The position numbers and the translations under genes are program-made. From positions 1 to 64,000 of the forward strand of contig CALXHT010000003.1 of NCBI GenBank assembly GCA_944388215.1: 64,000 nt of DNA. The letters run 5' to 3'. The stretch comes from an uncultured Gemmiger sp. GTDB taxonomy: Bacteria; Bacillota; Clostridia; Oscillospirales; Ruminococcaceae. The notes beneath the pieces were generated by a model. It was not told the DNA's origin. It did no database searches and was given only the letters and a program-made list of their open reading frames with translations. Of the stretch, positions 41,147 to 50,574 are shown piece after piece (positions within the stretch are counted from its first letter, which is position 1; every line of letters starts with the position of its first letter).

Positions 41147-42991
41147 TCAGACTTCGTGGAAGTCGGCGTCCACCGCGCCGTCATCCTTGGGCTGGCTGCC
41201 GCCCTGGGCACCGGTGTCACCGGCGCCGGGCTGCTGCTGCGCGCCCTGGTTGTTCTGGGCGGCCTGCTTGTAGACCTTCTCGCTGATGGCGTAGAAAGCC
41301 TTCTGCAGGTCATCCTGCTTTGCCTTGATGTCGTCGATGCTACCGGTCTTCAGGGCTTCCTTCAGGGCAGAGAGCTTGGTTTCCACTTCGCTCTTCTCCT
41401 CGGCGGAGACCTTGTCGCCAAACTCGTTCAGCGCCTTCTCGGTCTGGAAGACCATCTGGTCGGCGTTGTTGCGGGTATCCACTTCTTCACGGCGCTTCTT
41501 GTCCTCGGCAGCATACTGCTCGGCGTCCTTGACAGCCTTGTCAATGTCGTCCTTGCTCATGTTGGTGGAAGCGGTGATCGTGATGCTCTGCTCCTTGCCG
41601 GTGCCCAGATCCTTGGCGCTGACATGGACGATGCCGTTGGCATCGATATCGAAGGTGACTTCGATCTGCGGCACACCACGGGGCGCCGGAGCGATGCCAT
41701 CCAGATGGAAGGTACCCAGGCTCTTGTTGTCCTTGGCGAACTCACGCTCGCCCTGCAGGACGTTGACCTCAACGCTGGGCTGGTTATCCGCAGCGGTGGA
41801 GAAGATCTGGCTCTTCTTGGTGGGGATGGTGGTGTTGCGGTCGATGATCTTGGTGCAGACGCCGCCCAGGGTCTCGATGCCCAGGCTCAGCGGGGTAACA
41901 TCCAGGAGCAGCAGGCCCTTCACATCGCCCTGCAGGACGCCGCCCTGGATGGCAGCACCCACAGCCACGCACTCATCGGGGTTGATGCCCTTGAAGGGCT
42001 CGCAGTTCAGTTCCTTCTTCACGGCGTCATAGACAGCCGGGATACGGGTGGAACCACCGACCATCAGTACCTTGGCCAGGTCGGAAGCCTTCAGACCGGC
42101 ATCGGCCAGCGCCTTGCGGACGGGGGTCATGGTGCGGTCCACCAGATCAGCGGTCAGTTCATTGAACTTCGCGCGGGTCAGGGTCATATCCAGATGCTTG
42201 GGGCCGTTGGCGTCGGCGGTGATGAAGGGCAGGTTGATGTTGGTGGAGGTGGCGCTGGACAGCTCGATCTTCGCCTTCTCGGCCGCTTCCTTCAGACGCT
42301 GGGCAGCCATCTTGTCCTGACGCAGGTCGATGTTGTTCTCGCGCTTGAAGTCCTCGGCCATCCAGTCGATGATGCGCTGGTCGAAGTCATCGCCGCCCAG
42401 GTGGGTATCACCGTTGGTGGCCAGAACTTCGGTAACGCCGTCGCCCATCTCGATGATGGAGACATCGAAGGTGCCGCCGCCCAGGTCGTAGACCATGATC
42501 TTCTGATCGGCTTCCTTATCGATGCCGTAGGCCAGAGAAGCGGCCGTGGGCTCGTTGATGATACGCTTGACGTTCAGGCCCGCGATGGTGCCGGCGTTCT
42601 TGGTGGCCTGACGCTGGCTGTCGTTGAAGTAGGCAGGCACGGTGATGACGGCCTCGGTGACGGGCTCGCCCAGGTAAGCCTCGGCATCCGCCTTCAGCTT
42701 GGAGAGGATCATGGCGCTGATCTCTTCGGGGGTGTAGTCCTTGCCGCCGGCATGGACCTTCTCGGCAGTGCCCATCTTACGCTTGATGGAGGAAATGGTG
42801 TTCTCGGGGTTGGTGATGGCCTGACGCTTTGCGACCTGGCCTACCAGACGCTCACCGGTCTTGGTGAAACCGACCACAGACGGGGTGGTGCGGGCGCCTT
42901 CGGCGTTGGCGATAACGACGGGCTCGCCGCCTTCCATAACGGCAACACAGCTGTTGGTGGTGCCAAGGTCAATACCAATGATTTTACTCAT
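41147..42991 (-). CDS. dnaK: chaperone DnaK (Hsp70)
   Basis: 614 residues, the usual Gram-positive length. ATPase domain with [38 protein letters not shown] and the [20 protein letters not shown] signature. The substrate domain starts with the [15 protein letters not shown] linker. The C-terminal tail is rich in Gln and Gly. It is the ATP-driven Hsp70 acting on unfolded proteins with DnaJ and GrpE, in the HrcA-controlled operon. Confidence 0.98.
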   Translation of the reverse strand: MSKIIGIDLGTTNSCVAVMEGGEPVVIANAEGARTTPSVVGFTKTGERLVGQVAKRQAITNPENTISSIKRKMGTAEKVHAGGKDYTPEEISAMILSKLKADAEAYLGEPVTEAVITVPAYFNDSQRQATKNAGTIAGLNVKRIINEPTAASLAYGIDKEADQKIMVYDLGGGTFDVSIIEMGDGVTEVLATNGDTHLGGDDFDQRIIDWMAEDFKRENNIDLRQDKMAAQRLKEAAEKAKIELSSATSTNINLPFITADANGPKHLDMTLTRAKFNELTADLVDRTMTPVRKALADAGLKASDLAKVLMVGGSTRIPAVYDAVKKELNCEPFKGINPDECVAVGAAIQGGVLQGDVKGLLLLDVTPLSLGIETLGGVCTKIIDRNTTIPTKKSQIFSTAADNQPSVEVNVLQGEREFAKDNKSLGTFHLDGIAPAPRGVPQIEVTFDIDANGIVHVSAKDLGTGKEQSITITASTNMSKDDIDKAVKDAEQYAAEDKKRREEVDTRNNADQMVFQTEKALNEFGDKVSAEEKSEVETKLSALKEALKTGSIDDIKAKQDDLQKAFYAISEKVYKQAAQNNQGAQQQPGAGDTGAQGGSQPKDDGAVDADFHEV

Positions 42992-43069
42992 ACTATAAAA
43001 CTCCCTTCAAAATAACTTTGAATGTGGTGAATGTCTATTTATCTGAAACGGGCAAAACCCGGTTCATAC

Positions 43070-43672
43070 TTATTCCGCGACGACCACCGTTGCATGGCGG
43101 ATGATCTTGTCGCCGATCTTGTAGCCCTTCTGGAAAACCTGCACGACGGTGCCGCTCTCCTGCCCTTCGGCGGGCGGGACCTGCTGCACGGCGTTCATGA
43201 AGTTGGGGTCAAAGGGCTTGGAAAGGGCCTCGATCTCGGTGATGTGGAGATTTTCCAGCGCCTTCGCGGCTTTGTCCAGCGTCATCATGACGCCCTTCTT
43301 GTAATTCTCGTCGCTGCAGGCGGCATTGGCGGCCATATCCAGCGTATCGAGAATGCCCAGGATCTGGGTGACGGCGTGGGAAATGCCGTCATTGAATTTC
43401 TGGTCCGCCTCGCGCTGGGAGCGCTTGCGGTAGTTATCATACTCGGCCGCGGTGCGCAGCAGTTGATCCTTCAGCTCGGCGTTCTTCTTCTCGCTGGCTT
43501 CCAGTTTTGCCTGCAGCGCCGCTTCCGCGTGGTGATGCTTTTCTTTCTTTTCGGCCTTCTCTGCCTTGGGTTCCGCCTCGGCGGTCTTCTCCTTGGCTTC
43601 GGTCTCGGGGGCCTCGGCAGCCTGCTCAGGCTGTGTCGCCGTGTTCTTTTCGTTTTCTGTCTCGTGGCTCAT
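43070..43672 (-). CDS. grpE: nucleotide exchange factor GrpE
   Basis: 200 residues. An acidic, Glu/Lys/Ala-rich N-terminus of about 60 residues precedes the long coiled coil and the beta head with KFNDGISHAVTQILGILDTL, FDPNFMNAVQQVPPAEGQES and GYKIGDKIIRHATVVVAE. It releases ADP from DnaK. It sits between hrcA and dnaK as usual. Confidence 0.96.
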   Translation of the reverse strand: MSHETENEKNTATQPEQAAEAPETEAKEKTAEAEPKAEKAEKKEKHHHAEAALQAKLEASEKKNAELKDQLLRTAAEYDNYRKRSQREADQKFNDGISHAVTQILGILDTLDMAANAACSDENYKKGVMMTLDKAAKALENLHITEIEALSKPFDPNFMNAVQQVPPAEGQESGTVVQVFQKGYKIGDKIIRHATVVVAE

Positions 43673-43692
43673 TGCGGGTCCTCCTTCTCAGT

Positions 43693-44706
43693 TTATTGGC
43701 CCTGCCCGGCCAGGCTCTGGCCCAGCTTGACGGCGAAATAATCCAGGATCGGCAGCAGCCGCCGGTATTCCATCCGTGTGGAACCGATCAGCGCAACCGA
43801 ACCGGTCAGGCCGCCGCCCGCCAGGTACCGCTTGCTGACAATGCAGGCACCCGGCATGGCCGGGTCCAGATCACTGCCCAGCGTGGCGGTGATTTTTCCG
43901 CCGTCGGGGCGGAGCAGTGCGGTGGCTGCTTCGTTGTCGGAGAAGATCTCCAGCAGCGTGCCCAGGTTTTCCCGCACATCGGGCATCTTGGCCAGGTACT
44001 GGGCGCCCTGCAGGCTGGCCTGGGGGCCGGTGGCTACCAGCGCCCTTGCTGCCAGCACCACCGGTGCCAGCCGCTCCCCCGCTGCCATCACCATACTGGC
44101 GGTGAGCATCGGTGTCAGGTCCTGGGGTGCCACAAAGGTGAACCCCTGGTTGAGCAGCCGGGCCAGGTTGGCGGCATCGTCCCGCGTCAGGCCGGTGGCC
44201 ACCCGGGCCACCCGGGTGCGGACACCGCCCGCGCTGGTGACCGCCAGCACCGCCGCCGAATACCGGCCCACCTGCACCACCTCAAAATGGGCGATGCAGA
44301 GGTCCGGCGCCTGGGGCGTGGTGACGGCCGCCGCGCACTGGGTCAGATCCGCCAGGCTGCGTGCCGCCGCGGGAGCCAGCTTTTCGGGCTCCACATCCAT
44401 ACCGGCAAACAGATCGTCAATGTGCTCGCGGTCTGTATCGGACAGCTTGGTGCTGCCCGGAGCGTCGATCAGATGATCGAGATAGTAGCGGTAGCCCTGG
44501 GCACTGGGCACGCGCCCGGCACTGGTGTGGGGCTGCTCCAGCAGTCCCAGCTTTGTCAGCGCCGCCATCTCGTTGCGCAGGGTGGCACTGGACAGTGCCA
44601 TATCAAAGTAGTTTGCCAGCAGCCCCGAACCTACCGGTTCGCCGCAATTGGCATACAGGGCAACAATAGCTTCCAGGATCCGCTGTTTGCGTGCGTCCAT
44701 TGCCAT
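43693..44706 (-). CDS. hrcA: heat-inducible repressor HrcA
   Basis: About 337 residues. N-terminal winged HTH (ARKQRILEAIVALYANCGEP, MALSSATLRNEMAALTKLGL), then the GAF-like dimerisation part and the C-terminal core, with MEYRRLLPILDYFAVKLGQ. I prefer the ATG at 44706, nine bases after AAAGGAG; an ATG at 44715 abuts that site. It represses its own operon by binding the CIRCE element just upstream, with GroEL as cofactor in known cases. Confidence 0.95.
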   Translation of the reverse strand: MAMDARKQRILEAIVALYANCGEPVGSGLLANYFDMALSSATLRNEMAALTKLGLLEQPHTSAGRVPSAQGYRYYLDHLIDAPGSTKLSDTDREHIDDLFAGMDVEPEKLAPAAARSLADLTQCAAAVTTPQAPDLCIAHFEVVQVGRYSAAVLAVTSAGGVRTRVARVATGLTRDDAANLARLLNQGFTFVAPQDLTPMLTASMVMAAGERLAPVVLAARALVATGPQASLQGAQYLAKMPDVRENLGTLLEIFSDNEAATALLRPDGGKITATLGSDLDPAMPGACIVSKRYLAGGGLTGSVALIGSTRMEYRRLLPILDYFAVKLGQSLAGQGQ

Positions 44707-44742
44707 GTTGCTCATCTCCTTTGTGCTTCCCTTTTGTTTCTT

Positions 44743-44769
44743 TTAGCACTCCTTATCTCCGAGTGCTAA
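44743..44769 (-). promoter_or_regulatory. CIRCE operator
   Basis: TTAGCACTC-N9-GAGTGCTAA, a perfect match to the HrcA site, between the promoter and the hrcA start. Confidence 0.98.
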
Positions 44770-44773
44770 ATTT

Positions 44774-44801
44774 ATTATACCCTCCTTTTTTCGTCTGTCA
44801 A
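44774..44801 (-). promoter_or_regulatory. heat-shock operon promoter
   Basis: On the minus strand TTGACA (44801-44796), 16-base spacer and TATAAT (44779-44774), directly upstream of CIRCE. Confidence 0.9.
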
Positions 44802-44863
44802 GGGGTTTGGCAAAACTTTTTGCAAGTTTAACAGTTTCGACACAATCCCGGGTTTGCTCTGCC

Positions 44864-44893
44864 TTGACACACCCCCGCACCCGGCCGTATACT
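44864..44893 (+). promoter_or_regulatory. promoter of the MATE gene
   Basis: TTGACA (44864-44869), 18-base spacer and TATACT (44888-44893); the GTG start lies 40 bases on. Confidence 0.75.
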
Positions 44894-44932
44894 ACATTAT
44901 AATTGGATTTTATAGGGAAAGAAGGCATCGCT

Positions 44933-46315
44933 GTGATACACTCCCATTCCGACGACAAAGCGTTCCTGGCCAATGACCCTCTTGGCAGTCTTTTGCTCCG
45001 GCTGGCACTTCCCACCGTGGCCGCCCAGCTGATCAATATGCTGTACAACATCGTGGATCGCATCTACATCGGCCACATTCCCGAGGACGGCGCCCTGGCC
45101 CTGACCGGCGTGGGCGTCTGCCTGCCGCTGATCATGATCGTCTCCGCCTTCGCCGCCCTGGTGGGCAACGGCGGCGCGCCCCGCGCCACCATCGCCATGG
45201 GCCAGGGCAACAAAGAAAAGGCCGAGGAGATCCTGGGCAACTGCTTTGCCCTGCAGATCGTCATCTCGGTCGTGCTGACGCTGATTCTGTTTTGGGGCGA
45301 CCGGGCGTTCCTGCTGGCCTTCGGTGCCAGCGCCAACACCATCGACTATGCGGTCGCCTATATGGACATCTATGCGGTGGGCACCCTCTTTGTGCAGATA
45401 ACGCTGGGCATGAACGCCTTCATCACCGCCCAGGGCTTCGCCAAGGAAGGCATGCTGTCGGTGCTCATCGGCGCGTTGGCCAACATCGTGCTGGACCCGG
45501 TCTTCATCTTCCTGTTCGGCATGGGAGTGCGGGGCGCTGCCCTGGCCACCATCCTGTCCCAGGCGCTCTCCTGCATCTGGGTGCTGGCCTTTCTGTTCGG
45601 CAAGCGGACCTTCCTGCGGCTGCGCAGGGAGACCATCCGGCTCTCCCCTGCCGTGCTGTTTCCCTGTGTGGCGCTGGGTGCCGCTACCTTTATTATGCAG
45701 GCCAGTGAGAGCGTCATCTCGGTGGCCTTCAACTCCTCCCTGCTGCAGTACGGCGGAGATCTGGCGGTGGGTGCCATGACCATCCTGTCCAGCGTCATGC
45801 AGTTTGCCATGCTGCCGCTGCAGGGTCTGGGCCAGGGCGCCCAGCCCATCATCAGCTACAACTACGGCGCCGGCAAGCGGGACCGGGTGAAGAAAGCCTA
45901 TTTCCTGTTGCTGCGGGCCAGCCTGTTCTATTCCTGTCTGCTGTGGGCGCTGGTGGAGCTCTTTCCCCAGGCCTTTGCCTCGCTGTTCACCAACGACGCC
46001 GAACTGGTGGTCTACACCGGCCACGCCCTGCGCCTCTATGTGGCAGCGCTCTTCCTGTTCGGCATCCAGATGGCCTGTCAGATGGCCTTCACCTCGCTGG
46101 GCAAGGCCAAGCAGTCCATCCTGGTGGCGGTCATGCGCAAATTCATCCTGCTGCTGCCGCTGATCTATCTGATGCCCATGCTGTTCCACGATGACCAGGC
46201 CCGGGCCGTCTATCTGGCGGAACCGGTGGCCGACACACTGGCTGTCACCTTCACGTCGGTGCTGTTCTTCTTCTCCTTCCGCAAGGTGCTGCGCCAGATG
46301 GATCAGACTTCCTGA
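44933..46315 (+). CDS. MATE-family efflux transporter
   Basis: About 460 residues in twelve membrane segments in two bundles. LPTVAAQLINMLYNIVDRIY in the first helix and GLGQGAQPIISYNYGAGK at the start of the second half are family signatures. It exports drugs, dyes or metabolites in exchange for Na+ or H+. I take the GTG at 44933 as start (AGAAGG site). The gene has its own promoter, divergent from the heat-shock operon. Substrate not predictable. Confidence 0.9.
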   Translation: MIHSHSDDKAFLANDPLGSLLLRLALPTVAAQLINMLYNIVDRIYIGHIPEDGALALTGVGVCLPLIMIVSAFAALVGNGGAPRATIAMGQGNKEKAEEILGNCFALQIVISVVLTLILFWGDRAFLLAFGASANTIDYAVAYMDIYAVGTLFVQITLGMNAFITAQGFAKEGMLSVLIGALANIVLDPVFIFLFGMGVRGAALATILSQALSCIWVLAFLFGKRTFLRLRRETIRLSPAVLFPCVALGAATFIMQASESVISVAFNSSLLQYGGDLAVGAMTILSSVMQFAMLPLQGLGQGAQPIISYNYGAGKRDRVKKAYFLLLRASLFYSCLLWALVELFPQAFASLFTNDAELVVYTGHALRLYVAALFLFGIQMACQMAFTSLGKAKQSILVAVMRKFILLLPLIYLMPMLFHDDQARAVYLAEPVADTLAVTFTSVLFFFSFRKVLRQMDQTS

Positions 46316-46319
46316 GCCC

Positions 46320-46862
46320 TCACTCCTCCATCCATCGGGAGAGAAAGGTGGCCGCCGTGGCCAGTACCTGCACGGTATCGGGGCGGGGCGCCGGGTCCCT
46401 GGCGGTGCCGGGTAGCAACACGCCGCCCTCGATATCCCCGTGGGCCACAATGGGAGCCGCACACAGCACCAGCCGCTCCCCCCGCTCAAACAGATGCAGC
46501 CGCTTGGCGGCATTTTCCGGAGCGGTGTAGACTGCCCGGCCGGACAGAAGATGTTCCACCTCGTTGGAGATCTCCCGGCCCATCATGTCCCCCTTGCCGG
46601 CGCCGGAGGCTGCCATAATGCAGGTGCGGTCACACACCAGCACCGCGCGGCCCAGGCTCTTGGCCAGCACCTCGGTGTAGACTGCCGAGATCTGCCCCAG
46701 CTCCATGAGGGGCGAATATTTTTTGAAGATGACCTCGCCGTCGGCGGCGGTGTAGATTTCCAGGGTATCGCCCTGACGGATGCGCTGGGTCCGCCGGATT
46801 TCCTTGGGGATGACCACCCGTCCCAGTTCATCGATACGGCGTACAATTCCTGTTGCTTTCAT
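46320..46862 (-). CDS. spoVT: SpoVT-type regulator (AbrB family)
   Basis: 180 residues. The N-terminal swapped-hairpin AbrB domain is MKATGIVRRIDELGRVVIPK, followed by a GAF-like domain. This is the layout of stage V sporulation protein T, which tunes late forespore genes in Bacillus. Related proteins also occur in non-sporulating Clostridia as growth-phase regulators, so it does not prove sporulation here. It faces the MATE gene with a 4-base gap between stops, and is divergent from the NUDIX gene. GGAGGG precedes the ATG. Confidence 0.88.
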   Translation of the reverse strand: MKATGIVRRIDELGRVVIPKEIRRTQRIRQGDTLEIYTAADGEVIFKKYSPLMELGQISAVYTEVLAKSLGRAVLVCDRTCIMAASGAGKGDMMGREISNEVEHLLSGRAVYTAPENAAKRLHLFERGERLVLCAAPIVAHGDIEGGVLLPGTARDPAPRPDTVQVLATAATFLSRWMEE

Positions 46863-46933
46863 ACTGCTTCCCTCCGGGATGATTTTATGGTAGTATCTGC
46901 TAAAACTGCCGTTTTATGTATAGGAGAATTTGT

Positions 46934-47410
46934 ATGGACCTTTTGCAGACCACCCTTTGCTATCTGGAACAGGACGGTTGTTACCTGATGCTGCACCGCA
47001 TCAAGAAAAAGAAGGACGTGAACCACGACAAATGGATCGGCGTGGGCGGCAAGTTCGAGCCGGGGGAGGATGCCCTGGCCTGCGCCCTGCGGGAAGTGCG
47101 GGAGGAAACCGGCCTGACGATGCGTGATCCGCAATACCGCGGTATTGTGGATTTCTACTGTCCGCCCTGGCCGGCCGAGCGGATGCATCTGTACACCTGC
47201 ACGGACTTTACCGGCACCATGACGGACTGCAACGAGGGCACACTGGAATGGGTGCCCAAAGAGCGGGTCCAGGAGCTGCCCATCTGGCCCGGGGACAAGC
47301 TGTTCTTCCGGCTGCTGGCCGAGGAGGCGCCGTTCTTCCACCTGGAGCTCACCTATGACGGCGACACCCTGACCCGGGCTGTCCTGGACGGCCGCCCCGT
47401 ATCCCTGTAA
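46934..47410 (+). CDS. NUDIX hydrolase, MutT/8-oxo-dGTP type
   Basis: 158 residues with a full NUDIX box from GKFEPGEDALACALREVREE to ETGL. The LHRIKKKKDVNHDKWIGVGG region resembles 8-oxo-dGTP/8-oxo-GTP diphosphatases (YtkD/MutT-like). It cleaves nucleoside diphosphate-linked compounds; damage clean-up is a likely role. Start at the ATG at 46934 (TAGGAG site). It ends at its own terminator. Confidence 0.85.
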   Translation: MDLLQTTLCYLEQDGCYLMLHRIKKKKDVNHDKWIGVGGKFEPGEDALACALREVREETGLTMRDPQYRGIVDFYCPPWPAERMHLYTCTDFTGTMTDCNEGTLEWVPKERVQELPIWPGDKLFFRLLAEEAPFFHLELTYDGDTLTRAVLDGRPVSL

Positions 47411-47418
47411 AACGAAAA

Positions 47419-47456
47419 GACGCCCCGCATGGAAGGTTCCATGCGGGGCGTCCTGT
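47419..47456. terminator. terminator of the NUDIX gene and his operon
   Basis: GACGCCCCGCATGG and CCATGCGGGGCGTC form a perfect 14-bp stem with A-rich and T-rich flanks. It serves the NUDIX gene and the convergent histidine operon. Confidence 0.85.
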
Positions 47457-47474
47457 TGTTATTATGATTGCAAA

Positions 47475-48302
47475 TTACAGCGGGCAGGCCGTAAAGCCGT
47501 TCTTGCCCAGCACCTGCACCTTGGAGTAGCCCAGCTCCCGGAGCTTGGCCGCCGCCTCCTCGTAGCCGAAGGTCAGTGCCTTGGTATCGTGGGCATCCGC
47601 CGTGATAACCACATTGCCGGAGAGAGCCAGCCAGTCCTTGAGGATGGCGTCCGAGGGGAAGAAATCCTTGCGGAAGCCACGGTAGACCGCCGAGGTGTTG
47701 ACCTCCAGCACACAGCGGTTGCGGGCCGCCACCATGAGGGCGCTGTCCGCCGCCGCCTTGTAGCGGGGATCCTGCTCGTCAAAGAACTTGCCGTCGCCGT
47801 TGATCTTCTTGATCAGGTCGAAATGGCCCAGGATGGTGGGCTTCTTCTCCGCCACCTTGGCCACGTTGGCGAAGTAGGCTTCCACCACCGCCAGACCGTC
47901 GCCGTCAAAATCGTCAGCGATGCAGGCGGCCAGGTCGCTCTCCCGCCAGTCGATCTCGTAGTACTTGCCGGTCTTGGGGCCCTGGACATAGTGGCAGCTG
48001 CCGATGAAGTAATCGTAATCGGCGGGGTTATCGTCACTGAAGAGATCCCACTCCAAACCGCAGAGGATATCCAGCTTGCCGGCATAGCGCTCCTTGAGTT
48101 TGGCCACCTGCGCTTTGTACAGCGCGGTGCGGCTCTGGGTCATGCAGTACTCCAGATCGCAGGGGGTGTGGCTGTGGCCGCTGAAGCCCAGCGTCTGCAG
48201 CCCGGCACGCCACGCGGTGACTGCCAGTTCGTCTAAGGTGTTTTTGCCGTCGCACAGTTTGGAATGTACGTGGACGGAACTTTTCAGGTATTCGCCCGCC
48301 AT
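47475..48302 (-). CDS. hisK: PHP-family histidinol-phosphatase
   Basis: 275 residues of the HisJ/HisK PHP-domain type. Metal-binding motifs SSVHVHSKLCDGKN, GFSGHSH, GHFDLIKKI and TADAHD are in place. It removes phosphate from histidinol phosphate. It is the last gene of the his operon, one base from hisIE. Bacteria either have this enzyme or the HisB-N phosphatase. Confidence 0.88.
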   Translation of the reverse strand: MAGEYLKSSVHVHSKLCDGKNTLDELAVTAWRAGLQTLGFSGHSHTPCDLEYCMTQSRTALYKAQVAKLKERYAGKLDILCGLEWDLFSDDNPADYDYFIGSCHYVQGPKTGKYYEIDWRESDLAACIADDFDGDGLAVVEAYFANVAKVAEKKPTILGHFDLIKKINGDGKFFDEQDPRYKAAADSALMVAARNRCVLEVNTSAVYRGFRKDFFPSDAILKDWLALSGNVVITADAHDTKALTFGYEEAAAKLRELGYSKVQVLGKNGFTACPL

Positions 48303-48303
48303 A

Positions 48304-48960
48304 TTACTGCATCCTTTCCTGCTTTACTTTGTGGTCGATTACATGCCGCTTTTCCAGCTCCCGGGTGATGTCCTCCACCGAGATGCCCAGTTCGATCATC
48401 AGCACCATCACGTGGTAGGCCAGGTCGCTGATCTCAAAGATGGTCTCCTCCTTGTCCCGCTTGCTGCCGGCAATGATGACCTCGGTGGATTCCTCGCCCA
48501 CCTTCTTGAGGATCTTTTCCAGGCCCTTGTCAAAGAGGTAGCTGGTGTAGCTGCCCTCCTTCGGGTCGGTCTTGCGGCCCTTGATCAGCTCGTACAGTCC
48601 CTGCCAGGTGAACTGCTTCAGCTCATCCGACACATAGACGGGGTTGAAGAAGCAGCTCTCGGCGCCGGTGTGGCAGGCCGGACCGGCCTTGATGACATCG
48701 ATGACCAGGGCGTCTTTGTCGCAGTCCGCCGTGATGGAGACGACCCGCTGCACGTTGCCGGAAGTCTCGCCCTTGCGCCAGATCTCCTGGCGGCTGCGGG
48801 ACCAGAACACCGTGCGGCCTTCCGCAATGGTCAGGGCCAGCGTCTCGGCGTTCATATAGGCCAGGGTCAGCACTTCCTTGGTATAGTGATCCTGCACGAT
48901 GGCCGGAATCAGCCCGTGGGAATTGAAATGAAGCGACTGGGAATTCTGGGTGATTTCCAT
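48304..48960 (-). CDS. hisI: bifunctional phosphoribosyl-AMP cyclohydrolase / phosphoribosyl-ATP pyrophosphatase
   Basis: 218 residues, HisI-HisE fusion (HisIE). The cyclohydrolase half has [20 protein letters not shown], the zinc Cys in [10 protein letters not shown] and [11 protein letters not shown]. The pyrophosphatase half starts near residue 115 ([20 protein letters not shown]) with the [13 protein letters not shown] motif. It does steps two and three of the pathway. A secondary promoter lies upstream at 49040-49068. Confidence 0.95.
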   Translation of the reverse strand: MEITQNSQSLHFNSHGLIPAIVQDHYTKEVLTLAYMNAETLALTIAEGRTVFWSRSRQEIWRKGETSGNVQRVVSITADCDKDALVIDVIKAGPACHTGAESCFFNPVYVSDELKQFTWQGLYELIKGRKTDPKEGSYTSYLFDKGLEKILKKVGEESTEVIIAGSKRDKEETIFEISDLAYHVMVLMIELGISVEDITRELEKRHVIDHKVKQERMQ

Positions 48961-49039
48961 GGTTAAGAAACCTCCTGCTCAATAACGTCTGGTGCGGGCC
49001 GCACCCATCGCACTGCCCGCCCAAGGAAAATATATGTAT

Positions 49040-49068
49040 AGTGTACCTGTTTTTGCCGCGTTTGACAA
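49040..49068 (-). promoter_or_regulatory. possible internal promoter before hisIE
   Basis: On the minus strand TTGTCA (49068-49063), 17-base spacer, TACACT (49045-49040), in the 112-base hisF-hisIE gap. It would give extra hisIE-hisK transcript. Confidence 0.5.
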
Positions 49069-49072
49069 GGGG

Positions 49073-49831
49073 TCACAGGCGCATTTCCACGCCGTTTTCC
49101 CGCAGATACCGCTTGAGGTCCCGGATTTCCACCTGTTTGGTGTGAAAAATGGAGGCCGCCAGCCCCGCATCCACCCCGGGATGGTTGCGGAACAGCTCCA
49201 GGAAGTCCTCCTTGCAGCCCGCACCGCCCGAAGCGATGATGGGCACCGCGCACCGGGCCGCCACCGCATCCAGCATCTCCAGGTCGAAGCCGTTCTTGAC
49301 GCCGTCGGTGTCGATGGAATTGACCACCAGTTCCCCGGCGCCGTTCTTCACACCCTGTTCCAGCCAGTCCAGGGCGTCGATGCCGGTGTTCTCCCGGCCG
49401 CCCTTGGCGAAGAGCATGAACCTGCCGTCCACCCGCTTGATGTCGGCGGAGAGCACCACGCACTGGTTGCCGTACTTCTTGGCCGCCGCCGGGATGATGC
49501 CGGGGTTGGCGATGGCTCCCGAGTTGACGCTGACCTTATCGGCGCCGCACTTGAGCACCCGGTCGAAGTCTTCCAGCGTGCGGATGCCGCCGCCCACCGT
49601 CAGCGGGATGAAGATCTGGCTGGCCACCTTGCGCAGAATGTCGGTGAAGAGGGTACGTCCCTCCACGCTGGCGGTGATGTCGTAGAACACCAGCTCGTCG
49701 GCGCCCGATGCGTTATAATAGTGCGCCATCTCCACCGGGTCGGCCATATCCTGCAGCCCCTCAAAGTTGACGCCCTTGACCACACGGCCGTCCTTGACGT
49801 CCAGGCAGGGAATGATGCGTTTGGTAATCAT
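49073..49831 (-). CDS. hisF: imidazole glycerol phosphate synthase, cyclase subunit
   Basis: 252 residues, (beta-alpha)8 barrel. Catalytic Asp residues are in RIIPCLDVKDGRVVKGVNFE and NSIDTDGVKNGFDLE. It uses the ammonia made by HisH to form IGP and AICAR. It lies between hisA and hisIE, close to normal order. Confidence 0.97.
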   Translation of the reverse strand: MITKRIIPCLDVKDGRVVKGVNFEGLQDMADPVEMAHYYNASGADELVFYDITASVEGRTLFTDILRKVASQIFIPLTVGGGIRTLEDFDRVLKCGADKVSVNSGAIANPGIIPAAAKKYGNQCVVLSADIKRVDGRFMLFAKGGRENTGIDALDWLEQGVKNGAGELVVNSIDTDGVKNGFDLEMLDAVAARCAVPIIASGGAGCKEDFLELFRNHPGVDAGLAASIFHTKQVEIRDLKRYLRENGVEMRL

Positions 49832-49845
49832 GGAATGCCCCTCCT

Positions 49846-50562
49846 TCAGTCCTGATACCGGCGCACGGCCTCGGCCAGGTCGATGGCGCCGGTGTAGATG
49901 GATTTGCCCAGAATGGCCGCATGGCAGCCCATGGCCTGCAGTTCGGCCAGTTCCTCCATACGGGCGATGCCGCCCGAGGCGGTGACCTCGATGCCGGGGA
50001 TGGTCAGCAGCTGCCGGTAGAGGTCCAGGTTGGTGCCCTGCATGGTGCCGTCCCGGGAGATGTCAGTGGCAATGATGGCCCCCACCCCCGCTTCGGCACA
50101 GCGGCGGCAGAATTCAATACCCGGCTCGGAGGTGATCTCCTTCCATCCGTTGACCGCCACATAGCCCTGCTTCATATCCACGCCCACCGCGATGCGGGCG
50201 CCGTAGGTTTTGGCCATCTGCTCGGTGAAGGCGAAGTTCTTCACCGCCACCGTGCCCAGTATGCAGCGGTCCACCCCCAGGTCGAGGTAGCGCCGGATGC
50301 GCTCTTCGTCCCGGATGCCGCCGCCCACCTCGATTTTCAGCCCGCCCAGCTGGGCGATGGCCGCGATGGTCTGCAGGTTGGCGGTGGTGTCGTCCTTGGC
50401 GCCGTCCAGGTCCACCACATGGAGGTATTTGGCCCCGGCCTCAATGAAGGAACGGGCCTGGGCCACCGGGTCGGCGTTGTAGACGGTCATCTGATCGTAG
50501 TCGCCCTGATAAAGCCGCACGGCCTGTCCGCCGCGCAGATCAATGGCAGGATACAGTTTCAT
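49846..50562 (-). CDS. hisA: ProFAR isomerase
   Basis: 238 residues, barrel fold related to HisF. Catalytic Asp in MKLYPAIDLRGGQAVRLYQG, and TDISRDGTMQGTN later. Isomerises the ProFAR intermediate. Between hisH and hisF. Confidence 0.97.
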   Translation of the reverse strand: MKLYPAIDLRGGQAVRLYQGDYDQMTVYNADPVAQARSFIEAGAKYLHVVDLDGAKDDTTANLQTIAAIAQLGGLKIEVGGGIRDEERIRRYLDLGVDRCILGTVAVKNFAFTEQMAKTYGARIAVGVDMKQGYVAVNGWKEITSEPGIEFCRRCAEAGVGAIIATDISRDGTMQGTNLDLYRQLLTIPGIEVTASGGIARMEELAELQAMGCHAAILGKSIYTGAIDLAEAVRRYQD

Positions 50563-50574
50563 CTTGCCGCCCCC

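Noticed and set aside
41108..43015. 635-codon open frame antisense to dnaK
   Set aside because: A shadow of the highly biased dnaK codons; no ribosome site and no family features, while dnaK is certain.
46320..46862. SpoVT-type gene as proof that the organism sporulates
   Set aside because: Related regulators occur in non-sporulating Clostridia; no other sporulation gene is certain here.
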